The position numbers and the translations under genes are program-made. 64,000 nucleotides of DNA from Pseudomonas lactis (lineage in GTDB: Bacteria; Pseudomonadota; Gammaproteobacteria; Pseudomonadales; Pseudomonadaceae): contig NZ_JYLO01000005.1 of the NCBI RefSeq assembly GCF_001439845.1, positions 248,001 through 312,000 on the forward strand, written 5' to 3'. Below are positions 55,391 to 64,000 of the stretch, piece after piece. The first letter of the stretch is position 1. Each line of letters begins with the position of its first letter. The notes under the pieces are model-generated. The model worked only from the letters and a program-made list of their open reading frames with translations, searched no databases and was not told the DNA's origin.

Positions 55391-57451
55391 ATGGCTTTCG
55401 AAGCAATGTTCCAGCCGATCCAGATCGGCAAACTGACCATCCGCAACCGCGTGCTCAGCACTGCGCATGCCGAGGTGTATGCCACCGACGGCGGCATGAC
55501 CACCGACCGCTATGTGAAGTACTACGAAGAGAAAGCCAAGGGCGGTATTGGCCTGGCGATCTGCGGCGGCTCCTCGGTGGTGGCCATCGACAGCCCGCAG
55601 GAATGGTGGGCGTCGGTGAACCTGTCCACCGACCGCATCATCCCGCACTTCCAGAACCTGGCCGATGCCATGCACAAGCATGGCGCCAAGATCATGATCC
55701 AGATTACCCACATGGGCCGGCGCTCGCGGTGGGACGGCTTCAACTGGCCGACCCTGATGTCGCCGTCCGGCGTGCGTGAGCCGGTGCACCGTGCCACCTG
55801 CAAGACCATCGAGCCGGAAGAGATCTGGCGCGTGATTGGCAACTACGCCCAGGCTGCGCGCCGGGCCAAGGCCGGTGGCCTGGACGGGGTGGAATTGTCG
55901 GCCGTGCACCAGCACATGATCGACCAGTTCTGGAGCCCGCGGGTCAACAAGCGTACCGACGAATGGGGCGGCACTTTCGAGGGCCGCATGAAGTTCGGCC
56001 TGGAAGTGTTGAAGGCCGTGCGTGCAGAGGTGGGTGACGACTTCTGCGTGGGCATGCGCCTGTGCGGCGACGAGTTCCACCCGGACGGCTTGTCCCACGA
56101 GGACATGAAGCAGATCGCCAAGTACTACGACGACACTGGCATGCTCGATTTCATCGGTGTGGTGGGCTCGGGTTGCGACACCCACAACACCCTGGCCAAC
56201 GTCATCCCGAACATGAGCTACCCGCCGGAGCCGTTCCTGCACCTGGCGGCCGGCATCAAGGAAGTGGTCAAGGTGCCGGTGCTGCACGCGCAGAACATCA
56301 AGGACCCGAACCAGGCCACGCGCATTCTGGAAGGCGGCTATGTGGACATGGTCGGCATGACCCGTGCGCACATTGCCGACCCGCACCTGATCGCCAAGAT
56401 CAAGATGGGCCAGATCGACCAGATCAAGCAGTGCGTGGGCGCCAACTACTGCATCGACCGCCAGTACCAGGGCCTGGATGTGCTGTGCATCCAGAACGCC
56501 GCGACCTCCCGTGAATACATGGGCGTACCGCACATCATCGAGAAGTCCACCGGGCCCAAGCGCAAGGTGGTTGTGGTGGGCGCCGGCCCGGCCGGGATGG
56601 AAGCTGCACGCGTGGCGGCCGAACGTGGCCACGACGTGACGCTGTTCGAGAAAAAAGAGTTTATCGGCGGGCAAATCACCACCGCGTCGAAAGCGCCGCA
56701 GCGTGACCAGATCGCCGGTATCACCCGTTGGTATCAACTGGAACTGGCGCGCTTGAAAGTCGACCTGCGCCTGGGTGTTGCAGCCGATGCCGAGACCATC
56801 CTGGACGTGCGTCCGGACGTGGTGGTGCTGGCGGTGGGCGGTCATCCGTTCATCGAGCAGAACGAACACTGGGGCGCCGCCGAAGGCTTGGTGGTGAGCA
56901 GTTGGGACGTGCTCGACGGCAAGGTGGCGCCGGGCAAGAACGTGCTGGTGTACGACACCATCTGTGAATTCACCGGCATGTCGGTGGCCGACTTCTTGGC
57001 CGACAAAGGCAGCCAGGTGGAAATCGTCACCGACGACATCAAGCCGGGCGTGGCGATCGGCGGTACGTCGTTCCCCACGTACTACCGCAGCATGTACCCC
57101 AAGGAAGTGATCATGACCGGCGACATGATGCTGGAAAAGGTCTACCGCGAGGGCGACAAGCTGGTGGCCGTGCTGGAGAACGAATACACCGGCGCCAAAG
57201 AGGAGCGGGTGGTCGACCAGGTGGTGGTGGAGAACGGCGTGCGTCCGGACGAGGCCATTTACTACGGGCTCAAGGAAGGTTCGCGCAACAAGGGCCAGAT
57301 CGACGTTGAAGCCTTGTTTGCGATCAAGCCGCAGCCCTGCTTGAGCGAAGCGGGCGAGGGGTACTTGCTGTTCCGCATTGGTGACTGTGTGGCCCAGCGC
57401 AATACCCACGCCGCCATCTATGACGCCCTGCGCTTGTGCAAGGATTTCTGA
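55391..57451 (+). CDS. dgcA: dimethylglycine demethylase subunit DgcA
   Basis: 686 aa. An old-yellow-enzyme barrel (about 1-370) joins a nucleotide-binding flavoprotein half (VVVVGAGPAGMEAARVAAERG). This is the layout of trimethylamine dehydrogenase. At about residue 347 the cluster motif reads CVGANYC...C: one of four cysteines found in trimethylamine dehydrogenase is Ala. DgcA with DgcB and the ETF turns dimethylglycine into sarcosine. GAGGA precedes the ATG. Confidence 0.95.
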   Translation: MAFEAMFQPIQIGKLTIRNRVLSTAHAEVYATDGGMTTDRYVKYYEEKAKGGIGLAICGGSSVVAIDSPQEWWASVNLSTDRIIPHFQNLADAMHKHGAKIMIQITHMGRRSRWDGFNWPTLMSPSGVREPVHRATCKTIEPEEIWRVIGNYAQAARRAKAGGLDGVELSAVHQHMIDQFWSPRVNKRTDEWGGTFEGRMKFGLEVLKAVRAEVGDDFCVGMRLCGDEFHPDGLSHEDMKQIAKYYDDTGMLDFIGVVGSGCDTHNTLANVIPNMSYPPEPFLHLAAGIKEVVKVPVLHAQNIKDPNQATRILEGGYVDMVGMTRAHIADPHLIAKIKMGQIDQIKQCVGANYCIDRQYQGLDVLCIQNAATSREYMGVPHIIEKSTGPKRKVVVVGAGPAGMEAARVAAERGHDVTLFEKKEFIGGQITTASKAPQRDQIAGITRWYQLELARLKVDLRLGVAADAETILDVRPDVVVLAVGGHPFIEQNEHWGAAEGLVVSSWDVLDGKVAPGKNVLVYDTICEFTGMSVADFLADKGSQVEIVTDDIKPGVAIGGTSFPTYYRSMYPKEVIMTGDMMLEKVYREGDKLVAVLENEYTGAKEERVVDQVVVENGVRPDEAIYYGLKEGSRNKGQIDVEALFAIKPQPCLSEAGEGYLLFRIGDCVAQRNTHAAIYDALRLCKDF

Positions 57452-57470
57452 CGAGGTGAACTCGGTCAAA

Positions 57471-57560
57471 TGTGGGAGCGGGCTTGCTCGCGAAGGCGGT
57501 GTATCAGGCACTGGATGCATCGACTGACACGCCGTCTTCGCGAGCAAGCCCGCTCCCACA
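57471..57560. repeat. REPIN, family A
   Basis: Inverted family A pair between dgcA and dgcB, inside what should be one operon. Confidence 0.9.
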
Positions 57561-57609
57561 TTCAGGGCCAGTTTCACAGTAGACCTGTGTGGTCTTCGGG
57601 AGCTTCACC

Positions 57610-59553
57610 ATGCTGAATACCCTTCTTCCCATCCTGCTCTTCGCCGCCCTGGGCCTCGCCTTCCTCGGCGCACTGCGCCGGGTGAACATGTGGCGCCGTG
57701 GCCGCGCATCCAAAGTCGACCTGCTGGCCGGCCTTTTGGCCATGCCCAAGCGTTACATGGTCGACCTGCACCACGTGGTCGCCCGTGACAAATACATCGC
57801 CAACACCCACGTTGCGACGGCGCTGGGCTTTGTGCTGTCGGCGCTGCTGGCGATTGTGGTGCACGGCTTCGGCCTGCAGAGCCGCATTCTTGGCTATGCA
57901 CTGCTGCTGGCGTCGACATTGATGTTTGTCGGCGCGATCTTCATGTACCTGCGCCGCCGCAATCCGCCTGCGCGCTTGTCCAAAGGCCCGTGGATGCGCC
58001 TGCCGAAAAGCCTGATGGCCTTCTCGGTGAGCTTCTTCCTGGTGACCTTGCCGGTGGCCGGGATTCTGCCCGCTGACTTCGGCGGCTGGTTGCTCGCGGC
58101 ATTGCTGAGCGTGGGCGTGTTGTGGGGCGTGTCCGAAATGTTCTTCGGCATGACCTGGGGCGGGCCGATGAAACACGCCTTCGCAGGTGCCCTGCACCTG
58201 GCCTGGCACCGCCGCGCCGAACGCTTTGGCGGTGGCCGCTCCACCGGGTTGAAACCGTTGGATCTGAGCGATAAAACCGCACCGCTGGGCGTGGAAAAGC
58301 CCAAGGACTTCACCTGGAACCAACTGCTTGGCTTTGACGCCTGCGTGCAGTGCGGCAAGTGCGAAGCGGCGTGCCCGGCGTTTGCCGCCGGCCAGCCATT
58401 GAACCCGAAAAAACTCATCCAGGACATGGTGGTCGGCCTGGCCGGTGGCACCGATGCCAAGTTCGCCGGCAGCCCGTACCCCGGCAAACCGGTGGGCGAA
58501 CACGGCGGCAACCCGCACCAGCCGATCGTCAACGGCCTGGTGGACGCCGAGACCCTGTGGTCGTGCACCACCTGCCGCGCCTGCGTGGAAGAGTGCCCGA
58601 TGATGATCGAGCACGTGGACGCCATCGTCGACATGCGCCGCCATCTCACCCTGGAAAAAGGCGCTACGCCGAACAAGGGCGCCGAAGTCCTGGAAAACCT
58701 GATCGCTACTGACAACCCTGGCGGCTTTGCCCCCGGTGGTCGCCTGAACTGGGCGGCAGACCTGAACCTGCCGCTGCTCAGCGACAATGGCAGTTGCGAT
58801 GTGCTGTTCTGGGTCGGCGATGGCGCCTTCGACATGCGTAACCAACGTACCCTGCGCGCCTTCGTAAAAGTGCTCAAGGCCGCCAAGGTCGACTTCGCCG
58901 TGCTTGGCCTGGAAGAACGCGACAGCGGTGACGTGGCGCGCCGCCTCGGCGATGAAGCGACATTCCAGCTGCTGGCCACGCGCAATATCCAGACCCTGGC
59001 CAAGTACAGTTTCAAGCGCATCGTCACCTGCGACCCGCACAGTTTCCATGTGCTGAAAAACGAATACGGTGCCTTCAACGGCAACTACCGGGTGCAGCAC
59101 CACAGCACCTTCATGGCCGAGCTGATTGGCGAGGGCGCGCTGAACCTGGGCCAGCACAAAGGCAACAGCGTGACCTACCACGACCCGTGCTACCTGGGCC
59201 GCTACAACGGTGAGTACGAGGCGCCGCGCCAAGTGCTGCGGGCGTTGGGTATCGAGGTCAAGGAAATGCAACGCTCGGGCTTCCGTTCACGCTGCTGCGG
59301 TGGCGGCGGCGGCGCGCCGATCACCGACATTCCCGGTAAGCAACGCATTCCCGATATGCGCATGGACGACATCCGCGAAACCGGTGCCGAACTGGTGGCC
59401 GTGGGTTGCCCGCAATGCACCGCGATGCTGGAAGGCGTGGTCGAACCACGCCCGTTGATCAAAGACATCGCCGAGCTGGTCGCCGACGCGTTGCTTGAAG
59501 ACGCCGCGCCAGCCAAAGCCCCCCTCAAGCGTGAACCTGCGGAGGTGCACTGA
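57610..59553 (+). CDS. dgcB: dimethylglycine demethylase subunit DgcB (iron-sulfur membrane protein)
   Basis: 647 aa. N-terminal membrane segments (to about 190) precede two ferredoxin motifs, CVQCGKCEAACP and CTTCRACVEECP, and CCG-type repeats (YHDPCYLGR, SRCCGGGGG). This is the electron-transfer module passing electrons from DgcA to the membrane or ETF. ATG 57610 follows GGGAG. Overlaps the next gene by one base. Confidence 0.95.
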   Translation: MLNTLLPILLFAALGLAFLGALRRVNMWRRGRASKVDLLAGLLAMPKRYMVDLHHVVARDKYIANTHVATALGFVLSALLAIVVHGFGLQSRILGYALLLASTLMFVGAIFMYLRRRNPPARLSKGPWMRLPKSLMAFSVSFFLVTLPVAGILPADFGGWLLAALLSVGVLWGVSEMFFGMTWGGPMKHAFAGALHLAWHRRAERFGGGRSTGLKPLDLSDKTAPLGVEKPKDFTWNQLLGFDACVQCGKCEAACPAFAAGQPLNPKKLIQDMVVGLAGGTDAKFAGSPYPGKPVGEHGGNPHQPIVNGLVDAETLWSCTTCRACVEECPMMIEHVDAIVDMRRHLTLEKGATPNKGAEVLENLIATDNPGGFAPGGRLNWAADLNLPLLSDNGSCDVLFWVGDGAFDMRNQRTLRAFVKVLKAAKVDFAVLGLEERDSGDVARRLGDEATFQLLATRNIQTLAKYSFKRIVTCDPHSFHVLKNEYGAFNGNYRVQHHSTFMAELIGEGALNLGQHKGNSVTYHDPCYLGRYNGEYEAPRQVLRALGIEVKEMQRSGFRSRCCGGGGGAPITDIPGKQRIPDMRMDDIRETGAELVAVGCPQCTAMLEGVVEPRPLIKDIAELVADALLEDAAPAKAPLKREPAEVH

Positions 59554-60773
59554 TGAGCGACATTATCCGCCGCGACCCACGGGCCGAATGGATCGCCCGT
59601 AACCGCCTGCACCCGTTGCACGCGGCCATGCAGCCGGTGCAACACAGTTGGATGGGCCCCAACGGCGTCATTCGCAAAAACGTGCATGGTGTCGGTTTTA
59701 TCGGCCCCAACGGCATCAAGCGCATCGACCGCAGCGGTGCCCAGCAGGGCGGCGCAGCCAAGCGTACCGCGGCGGTGGAAGTGCAATTGCCGCTGCATCA
59801 GGTGCCGGTCCCGGCGTTCTACATCAACGTGGTGCCAGACATGGTCGGCGGCCGCCTGAGCAGCCACGACCGCGACCTGCTTGGCCTGGCGCGCCAACTG
59901 GCCGGCAGTGACGGCGCGGTGTTGGCGGTGGTGTTCGGTGAACACAAGGAAAGCGCCTTTGCCACCGCCGGCGTCGACCGACTGCTGGTGCTGGAGGGGC
60001 ATGAATTCGAAGGTTATGCACCGGAGCAACGCGTGCAGGGTTTGCGTGCTGTGGATAACCAATTCAGCCCGCGCCACTGGCTGCTGCCAGACAGCCGCAG
60101 CGGTGGTGGCGAACTGGGGCGACGTTTTGCCGCCAGCCTCAAGGAACGCCCGGCAACGCGGGTGTGGCAGATCAAGGGTGATGAATGCATCGGCCGGGCT
60201 GGTGCCGGCCAGGAAGACCTGGCGCGACCGTTGCCCCGTCTGATCCTCGCCGCCGCCGAATGTGCCGATCCGGTCAGCGAGACCCGCCACGAAGTCTTGC
60301 CCGTGGAGTTATCCACAGGCCTGGCGCGCAGTTTGCCGCGTATCGAAGACCTCGGCGCGGTGGCGGTCGACCCGGCAGCGATTCCGATGGCCGAGGCCGA
60401 GTTCATTTTCTCCGGTGGCAACGGTGTGAAGGACTGGGCGCTGTTCCACCAGACCGCTGCGGCTCTGGGCGCCACCGAAGGCGCCTCGCGGGTGGCGGTG
60501 GATGATGGCTTCATGGCGCGTGATCGCCAGGTCGGCGCCAGCGGTACCTGGGTCACTGCGCGGGTGTACGTAGCCGTCGGGATTTCCGGGGCGATCCAGC
60601 ACCTGCAAGGCATTGGTGCCTGCGACAAGGTGGTGGCAATCAACCTCGACCCGGGTTGCGACATGATCAAGCGTGCCGACCTGTCGGTGATTGGCGAAAG
60701 CGCCTCGATACTCAACGCTTTGATCGCAGCGGTCGAAACCTACCGCAACGGCGCCAAGCGCGATGCAGCCTGA
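59553..60773 (+). CDS. electron-transfer flavoprotein alpha-like subunit
   Basis: 406 aa. The C-terminal FAD domain is visible: VGASGTWVTARVYVAVGISGAIQHLQGI and INLDPGCDMIKRADLSVIG. The N-terminal stretch of about 80 residues is an extension not found in housekeeping EtfA. Starts on the last base of the dgcB stop (TGATG), so it is coupled and dedicated to Dgc. Two perfect DnaA-box 9-mers fall inside the gene (60050, 60309). Confidence 0.9.
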   Translation: MSDIIRRDPRAEWIARNRLHPLHAAMQPVQHSWMGPNGVIRKNVHGVGFIGPNGIKRIDRSGAQQGGAAKRTAAVEVQLPLHQVPVPAFYINVVPDMVGGRLSSHDRDLLGLARQLAGSDGAVLAVVFGEHKESAFATAGVDRLLVLEGHEFEGYAPEQRVQGLRAVDNQFSPRHWLLPDSRSGGGELGRRFAASLKERPATRVWQIKGDECIGRAGAGQEDLARPLPRLILAAAECADPVSETRHEVLPVELSTGLARSLPRIEDLGAVAVDPAAIPMAEAEFIFSGGNGVKDWALFHQTAAALGATEGASRVAVDDGFMARDRQVGASGTWVTARVYVAVGISGAIQHLQGIGACDKVVAINLDPGCDMIKRADLSVIGESASILNALIAAVETYRNGAKRDAA

Positions 60774-60783
60774 GGATATGACC

Positions 60784-61554
60784 ATGACGAACACTGTATT
60801 CAGCCTGGTGTCCATCGGCGCTCACCCCACCTCCGGGCGCCCACGCCGCGCCGAGCAGGACGCGCGCGCGGTCGAGCTGGGGCTGCAACTGGCTGGGGAT
60901 AAGTTGCAGGTACTGCACGCGGGTGATGTCAGCGAACCGACCCTGCGCAGCTACCTGGGCATGGGCCTGCCGCAACTGCAGGTACTCGAACAGCCGGCGG
61001 GCGCCGATGCGTTGCCGGTGCTCAGCGAGTATCTGCGCGACGCGGGCGCCCAAGTGGTACTGACCGGAAGCCAGGCAGAAACCGGCGAAGGTTCGGGGAT
61101 GCTGCCGTTCCTGTTGGCCGAACAACTGGGCTGGCCGCTGATTGTGGGGCTGGCGCAGGTGGAGTCCATCGACGCCGGCGTAGCCCTGGTGCTGCAGGCG
61201 TTGCCTCGCGGCCAGCGGCGGCGCTTGAAGGTGCGCCTGCCGTTTCTTGCCACTGTGGATAACGCCGCGCCCAAACCACGCCAGAGCGCCTACGGCCCGG
61301 CGCAACGGGGTGAGCTGGCGGCCCATGACGTCGAGATTGAACAGGATGAGTTATTCACAGGCGCACTGCTGCAACCGGCCAAGCCACGGCCAAAGCGCCT
61401 CAAGGTGATCAAGGCCAAGAGTGGTGCCGACCGTATGAAGGCCGCAACGGCCAAGGCCAGTGGCGGCGGTGGGCAGGTGCTCAAGGGCGTGAGCGCTGAA
61501 GAGGGCGCGCAAGCGATTCTCAAGCTTCTGGTAGAAGAGGGCGTCGTACGCTGA
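60784..61554 (+). CDS. electron-transfer flavoprotein beta-like subunit
   Basis: 256 aa. SIGAHPTSGRPRRAEQDARAVELGLQLAG and SGMLPFLLAEQLGWPLIVGLAQVES match ETF beta folds; the C-terminus is longer than in EtfB. ATG 60784 has GAGGAT 6 nt upstream. Partner of the preceding subunit. Contains one perfect (61254) and one relaxed (61351) DnaA box. Confidence 0.9.
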   Translation: MTNTVFSLVSIGAHPTSGRPRRAEQDARAVELGLQLAGDKLQVLHAGDVSEPTLRSYLGMGLPQLQVLEQPAGADALPVLSEYLRDAGAQVVLTGSQAETGEGSGMLPFLLAEQLGWPLIVGLAQVESIDAGVALVLQALPRGQRRRLKVRLPFLATVDNAAPKPRQSAYGPAQRGELAAHDVEIEQDELFTGALLQPAKPRPKRLKVIKAKSGADRMKAATAKASGGGGQVLKGVSAEEGAQAILKLLVEEGVVR

Positions 61555-61575
61555 ACCCTGACCACCACCAAACCT

Positions 61576-61663
61576 TGTGGGAGCTGGCTTGCCTGCGATA
61601 GCGGTAGGTCAGCAACCCATGCATCCGTTGACGTATTGCAATCGCGGGCAAGCCGCTTCCACA
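61576..61663. repeat. REPIN, family B, degenerate right arm
   Basis: GTGGGAGCTGGCTTGCCTGC on the left; the right arm CGGGCAAGCCGCTTCCACA has lost bases. Confidence 0.8.
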
Positions 61664-61683
61664 TTTTCCTGCTTTATCTTGGG

Positions 61684-62234
61684 CTTACCCACAATGCCTG
61701 TTGATCCGCCTGTGGATAACCTGTTCGCGGGTGTCCACAAGCCCGGCATATCAAGCTCTGCAGCCCTCTGTACGAAAAACAACCAACCTAACTTGCGGTT
61801 TTTGCTCGGGTTTTCACCGTCTTGAGGCCTCGACTTGCCCCCAAAGTCTGTTGGCGCTTTTGTGGATAAGATGTTCGCTATCCGCTACAAGCCTTATAAA
61901 ACGTGGCTTTCGAGGGGTTGGTCAATAATTGATCAAATCTCACATATTCGCCGTTTAAACGGCTGGATATCCCCGATTCATGAGGGTTTCAAGGGCTTTT
62001 CCACAACCCGAACAAAGTTGCCCCCAAAGTCTGTTGGTGCATCTGTGGATAAGGTGTTCGCTTACCGCTACAAGCCACGCTAATCAAGGCTCTTGGAGGA
62101 TTGATCAATAAATGAGCTGCTCAAGATAAAACCCGCAAGTTTGAATAAGTCACGGATTTTCTTGATTTAATTTGCGTGCGCGGCGCACTTGCCCACAATT
62201 GCTGTGGGTGGCTCTGTGGATAAGTTGTTGGGGA
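61684..62234 (+). repeat. four imperfect repeats, each with a perfect DnaA box
   Basis: Four units of about 50 bp share the plan CTTRCCC.CAA-GTTG-TGTGGATAA-TGTTCGC. Perfect 9-mers TGTGGATAA (complement TTATCCACA, the consensus DnaA box) lie at 61710, 61861, 62044 and 62215, all in one orientation and 151-183 bp apart. A relaxed box TTTTCCACA is at 61997. The sequence between is AT-rich with TTGATCAA-type palindromes. No gene lies between 61555 and 62395. Confidence 0.85.
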
Positions 62235-62302
62235 AAGGCTGGAGGGCAGGGCGCTAGCGCTCTGCGAGAAGGGTGATCAAATTTTGATCACTCTGAGGTC
62301 AG

Positions 62303-62392
62303 TGTGGGAGCGGGCTTGCTCGCGAATACGGTGTGTCAGCCACTACATGTGCAAGCTGATACACCGTATTCGCGAGCAAGCCCGCTCCCACA
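62303..62392. repeat. REPIN, family A
   Basis: Inverted family A pair that ends three bases before the gbcA stop codon. Confidence 0.9.
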
Positions 62393-62395
62393 TTT

Positions 62396-63691
62396 TTATT
62401 CGTGTGCTGCCACACCTTTGAGGTACGGCGCCGGAGCAGCGCCCAGGTTGCTCAACATGCGCTCGCTGTACCAATCCACAAAATTAACCACGCCAAACTC
62501 ATAGGTCTTGGAGTAAGGGCCTGGCTGGTAGGCGGTGGAGTTGATCCCGCGCTGGTTCTCTTCGGCCAGGCGGCGGTCCTGGTCGTTGGTGGCGTCCCAC
62601 ACCTGGCGCATGCGCTCCACGTCGTAGTCCACGCCTTCCACGGCGTCCTTGTGCACGATCCACTTGGTGGTGACCATGGTTTCCTGGGCGCTGATCGGCC
62701 ACACGGTGAACACAATGATGTGGTCGCCCATGCAGTGGTTCCAGGAGTGGGGCAGGTGCAGGATGCGCATCGAGCCCAGATCCGGGTTCTTGATGCGGCC
62801 CATGAGCTTGGCGCAGCCTTGTTTGCCATCCAGGGTCATCGACACAGTGCCCTTGAGCAGCGGCATGCGCACAATGCGGTTACGCAGGCCGAAGCTGGCG
62901 TGGGCGTAAGGGATTTTTTCGGCATCCCAAGCGGCAGCGGAAGCGGCCACGTGGTCCTTGAATGCCTGGTCGGCGCGCGGGTCGGTAACGTCGTCCCACT
63001 CCAGCAGGGTTTTCAGCAGTTCGGGGTGTGACGCGTTGCAGTGGTAGCACTCGCGGTTGTTTTCCAGCACCAGCTTCCAGTTGGCTTTTTCGAACAAGGT
63101 GGTCTGGATCGCCACCTTGGTGTTCTCCATGTCGTAGGGTTCCATGTAATGGCTGAGCGTCGACAGGAAGTCATCGATGGCCGGTGGGTTTTCGGCTAGG
63201 CTGATAAAGATGTAGCCACCAGCAGTCTTCACGTTCACCGGCTTCAAACCGTACTGCTTCATGTCGAAATCGGCGCCCATCTCGGTGCCGGCGAACAGCA
63301 GGCGGCCGTCCAGCTCGTAGGTCCACTGGTGGTAGTGGCAGACCAATTTGGCGACCTTGCCCTTGTCGCTGGTGCACAAGCGTGAGCCACGGTGGCGGCA
63401 GACGTTGTGGAACGCATGCACCACGCCGTCGGCCCCCCGGATCACGATGATCGGGTTCTTGCCCACTTGCAGGGTGAGGTAGTTGCCCTTGGTGGGGATT
63501 TCGCAGGTCATGCCGGCGATCAACCACTCTTTCTGGAAGATCTCCTGCATATCGATATCGAACAGCCGCTCATCAGAGTAAAACGGCTGCGGCAGCGAAA
63601 AAGTGCGCTCGCGCTCTTGCAGCATTTGCGCGGTGGCCTTGCGTGCGGGTTCCAGCGGATCGCCCAAGCTTAAGGTTGCGGTGACGTCCAT
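62396..63691 (-). CDS. gbcA: glycine betaine monooxygenase, Rieske subunit GbcA
   Basis: 431 aa. Rieske [2Fe-2S] ligands C98, H100, C118 and H121 (CRH and CHYH), then mononuclear iron ligands H217 and H222 in ECYHCNASHPE. With the reductase GbcB it oxidatively demethylates glycine betaine to dimethylglycine. ATG 63691 is chosen because AGGA lies about 10 nt upstream; a longer start at 63829 adds an unlikely 46 residues. Confidence 0.96.
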   Translation of the reverse strand: MDVTATLSLGDPLEPARKATAQMLQERERTFSLPQPFYSDERLFDIDMQEIFQKEWLIAGMTCEIPTKGNYLTLQVGKNPIIVIRGADGVVHAFHNVCRHRGSRLCTSDKGKVAKLVCHYHQWTYELDGRLLFAGTEMGADFDMKQYGLKPVNVKTAGGYIFISLAENPPAIDDFLSTLSHYMEPYDMENTKVAIQTTLFEKANWKLVLENNRECYHCNASHPELLKTLLEWDDVTDPRADQAFKDHVAASAAAWDAEKIPYAHASFGLRNRIVRMPLLKGTVSMTLDGKQGCAKLMGRIKNPDLGSMRILHLPHSWNHCMGDHIIVFTVWPISAQETMVTTKWIVHKDAVEGVDYDVERMRQVWDATNDQDRRLAEENQRGINSTAYQPGPYSKTYEFGVVNFVDWYSERMLSNLGAAPAPYLKGVAAHE

Positions 63692-63973
63692 CGTGTGTGT
63701 CCTCATGGCCATTCTGTGTGGCCGGCGAATAGTGGCTACGGTTGGTGCTGTGCAAGGCGTAAAGAACGCGTCTTTGTTGGGAGCGAGTGTGGGCCCGGCG
63801 TCACGTCGAACCTTATCCATGGGCGACATGGCCCAATCTGATCCCGACGCGCAAGCCCCTGTCTTTGGGGGCTGGTCGCCGTAAGTATGTGAATGTCGCA
63901 GATAGGTAAATGGGTGGTTCTCGCGTTACGCAGAATCGCCACCATAAGGCCGACGTCGGCGGTGGAGAACAAC
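63692..63973. promoter_or_regulatory. gbcA-gbcB divergent control region
   Basis: 282 bp between divergent starts. GbdR is known to act here in P. aeruginosa. I see GGGCGACATGGCCC-like imperfect symmetry near 63824 but no clear copy of the 21-bp repeats found before sdaB. Confidence 0.45.
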
Positions 63974-64000
63974 ATGTCCAATAATTTCCTGAATCCGGTA
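63974..64000 (+). CDS. gbcB: glycine betaine monooxygenase reductase GbcB, first nine codons
   Basis: ATG 63974 after GGTGGAGA encodes MSNNFLNPV, matching the start of GbcB, the ferredoxin-NAD(P) reductase partner of GbcA. The rest is beyond the right edge; the call rests on the N-terminus and the divergent position to gbcA. Confidence 0.82.

Noticed and set aside
54815..57577. 920-codon minus-strand frame across DUF5943 and dgcA
   Set aside because: Antisense shadow of dgcA, starting inside a REPIN.
60050..62223. chromosomal oriC
   Set aside because: No dnaA, dnaN, rpmH or parAB genes nearby; the gene context is catabolic, so a titration or secondary site is more likely.

Overview
The window reads as chromosome of a Pseudomonas of the fluorescens group. 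The evidence is the gene order (ligB, metK, an ArsR-methyltransferase regulator, tkt, epd, pgk, fba; later the bet, cbc, gbdR, cdh, dgc and gbc blocks), the high GC content, and about twenty REP/REPIN elements with GTGGGAGCGGGCTTGCTCGC-like cores. No rRNA, tRNA, CRISPR array, integrase or transposase was seen.

Layout. 1-10.3 kb is core metabolism. It holds the 3' part of ligB (off the left edge), a small periplasmic protein, metK with its upstream SahR-like regulator and a perfect 30-bp palindromic operator, then tkt-epd-pgk-(two small lipoproteins)-fba. 10.3-15.1 kb is an AT-rich island set between two copies of the fba 3' end plus terminator. On the minus strand it reads: promoter, 56-codon peptide gene, GC-rich hairpin with a TTCG loop, SagB-type flavin dehydrogenase, NodU/CmcH-type carbamoyltransferase, MFS exporter. 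This looks like an undescribed RiPP-like peptide-modification and export cassette and is the best candidate for a new system here. Its right flank carries a wrecked hipBA toxin-antitoxin pair and an orphan AT-rich gene. 15.7-33.5 kb is mixed: a PL7 alginate lyase, a REC-PAS-GGDEF-EAL protein, a YgjP-like metallopeptidase, a GNAT enzyme, a frameshifted solute-binding protein, yccS, a YhiN-like flavoprotein, dbpA, mdtD, an orphan rhlA-like HAA synthase and a paralogous TldD/TldE pair.

33.6-64 kb is a large quaternary-ammonium catabolic region. Choline enters by BetT or CbcXWV and is oxidised by BetA and BetB to glycine betaine under BetI. Carnitine is bound by CaiX and converted by CdhA/CdhC/CdhB under CdhR. 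Glycine betaine is demethylated by GbcAB, and dimethylglycine by DgcAB with a dedicated ETF pair. The glycine and serine produced feed SdaB. GbdR is encoded in the middle. Three 21-bp-phased direct repeats between cbcX and sdaB are a candidate operator for it. REPINs lie between many of these genes, including inside apparent operons.

A second non-coding highlight is 60.05-62.23 kb: seven perfect DnaA-box 9-mers. Four sit in imperfect repeat units of about 50 bp in the AT-rich gap between the ETF genes and gbcA. This is a candidate DnaA-titration (datA-like) or origin-like locus.
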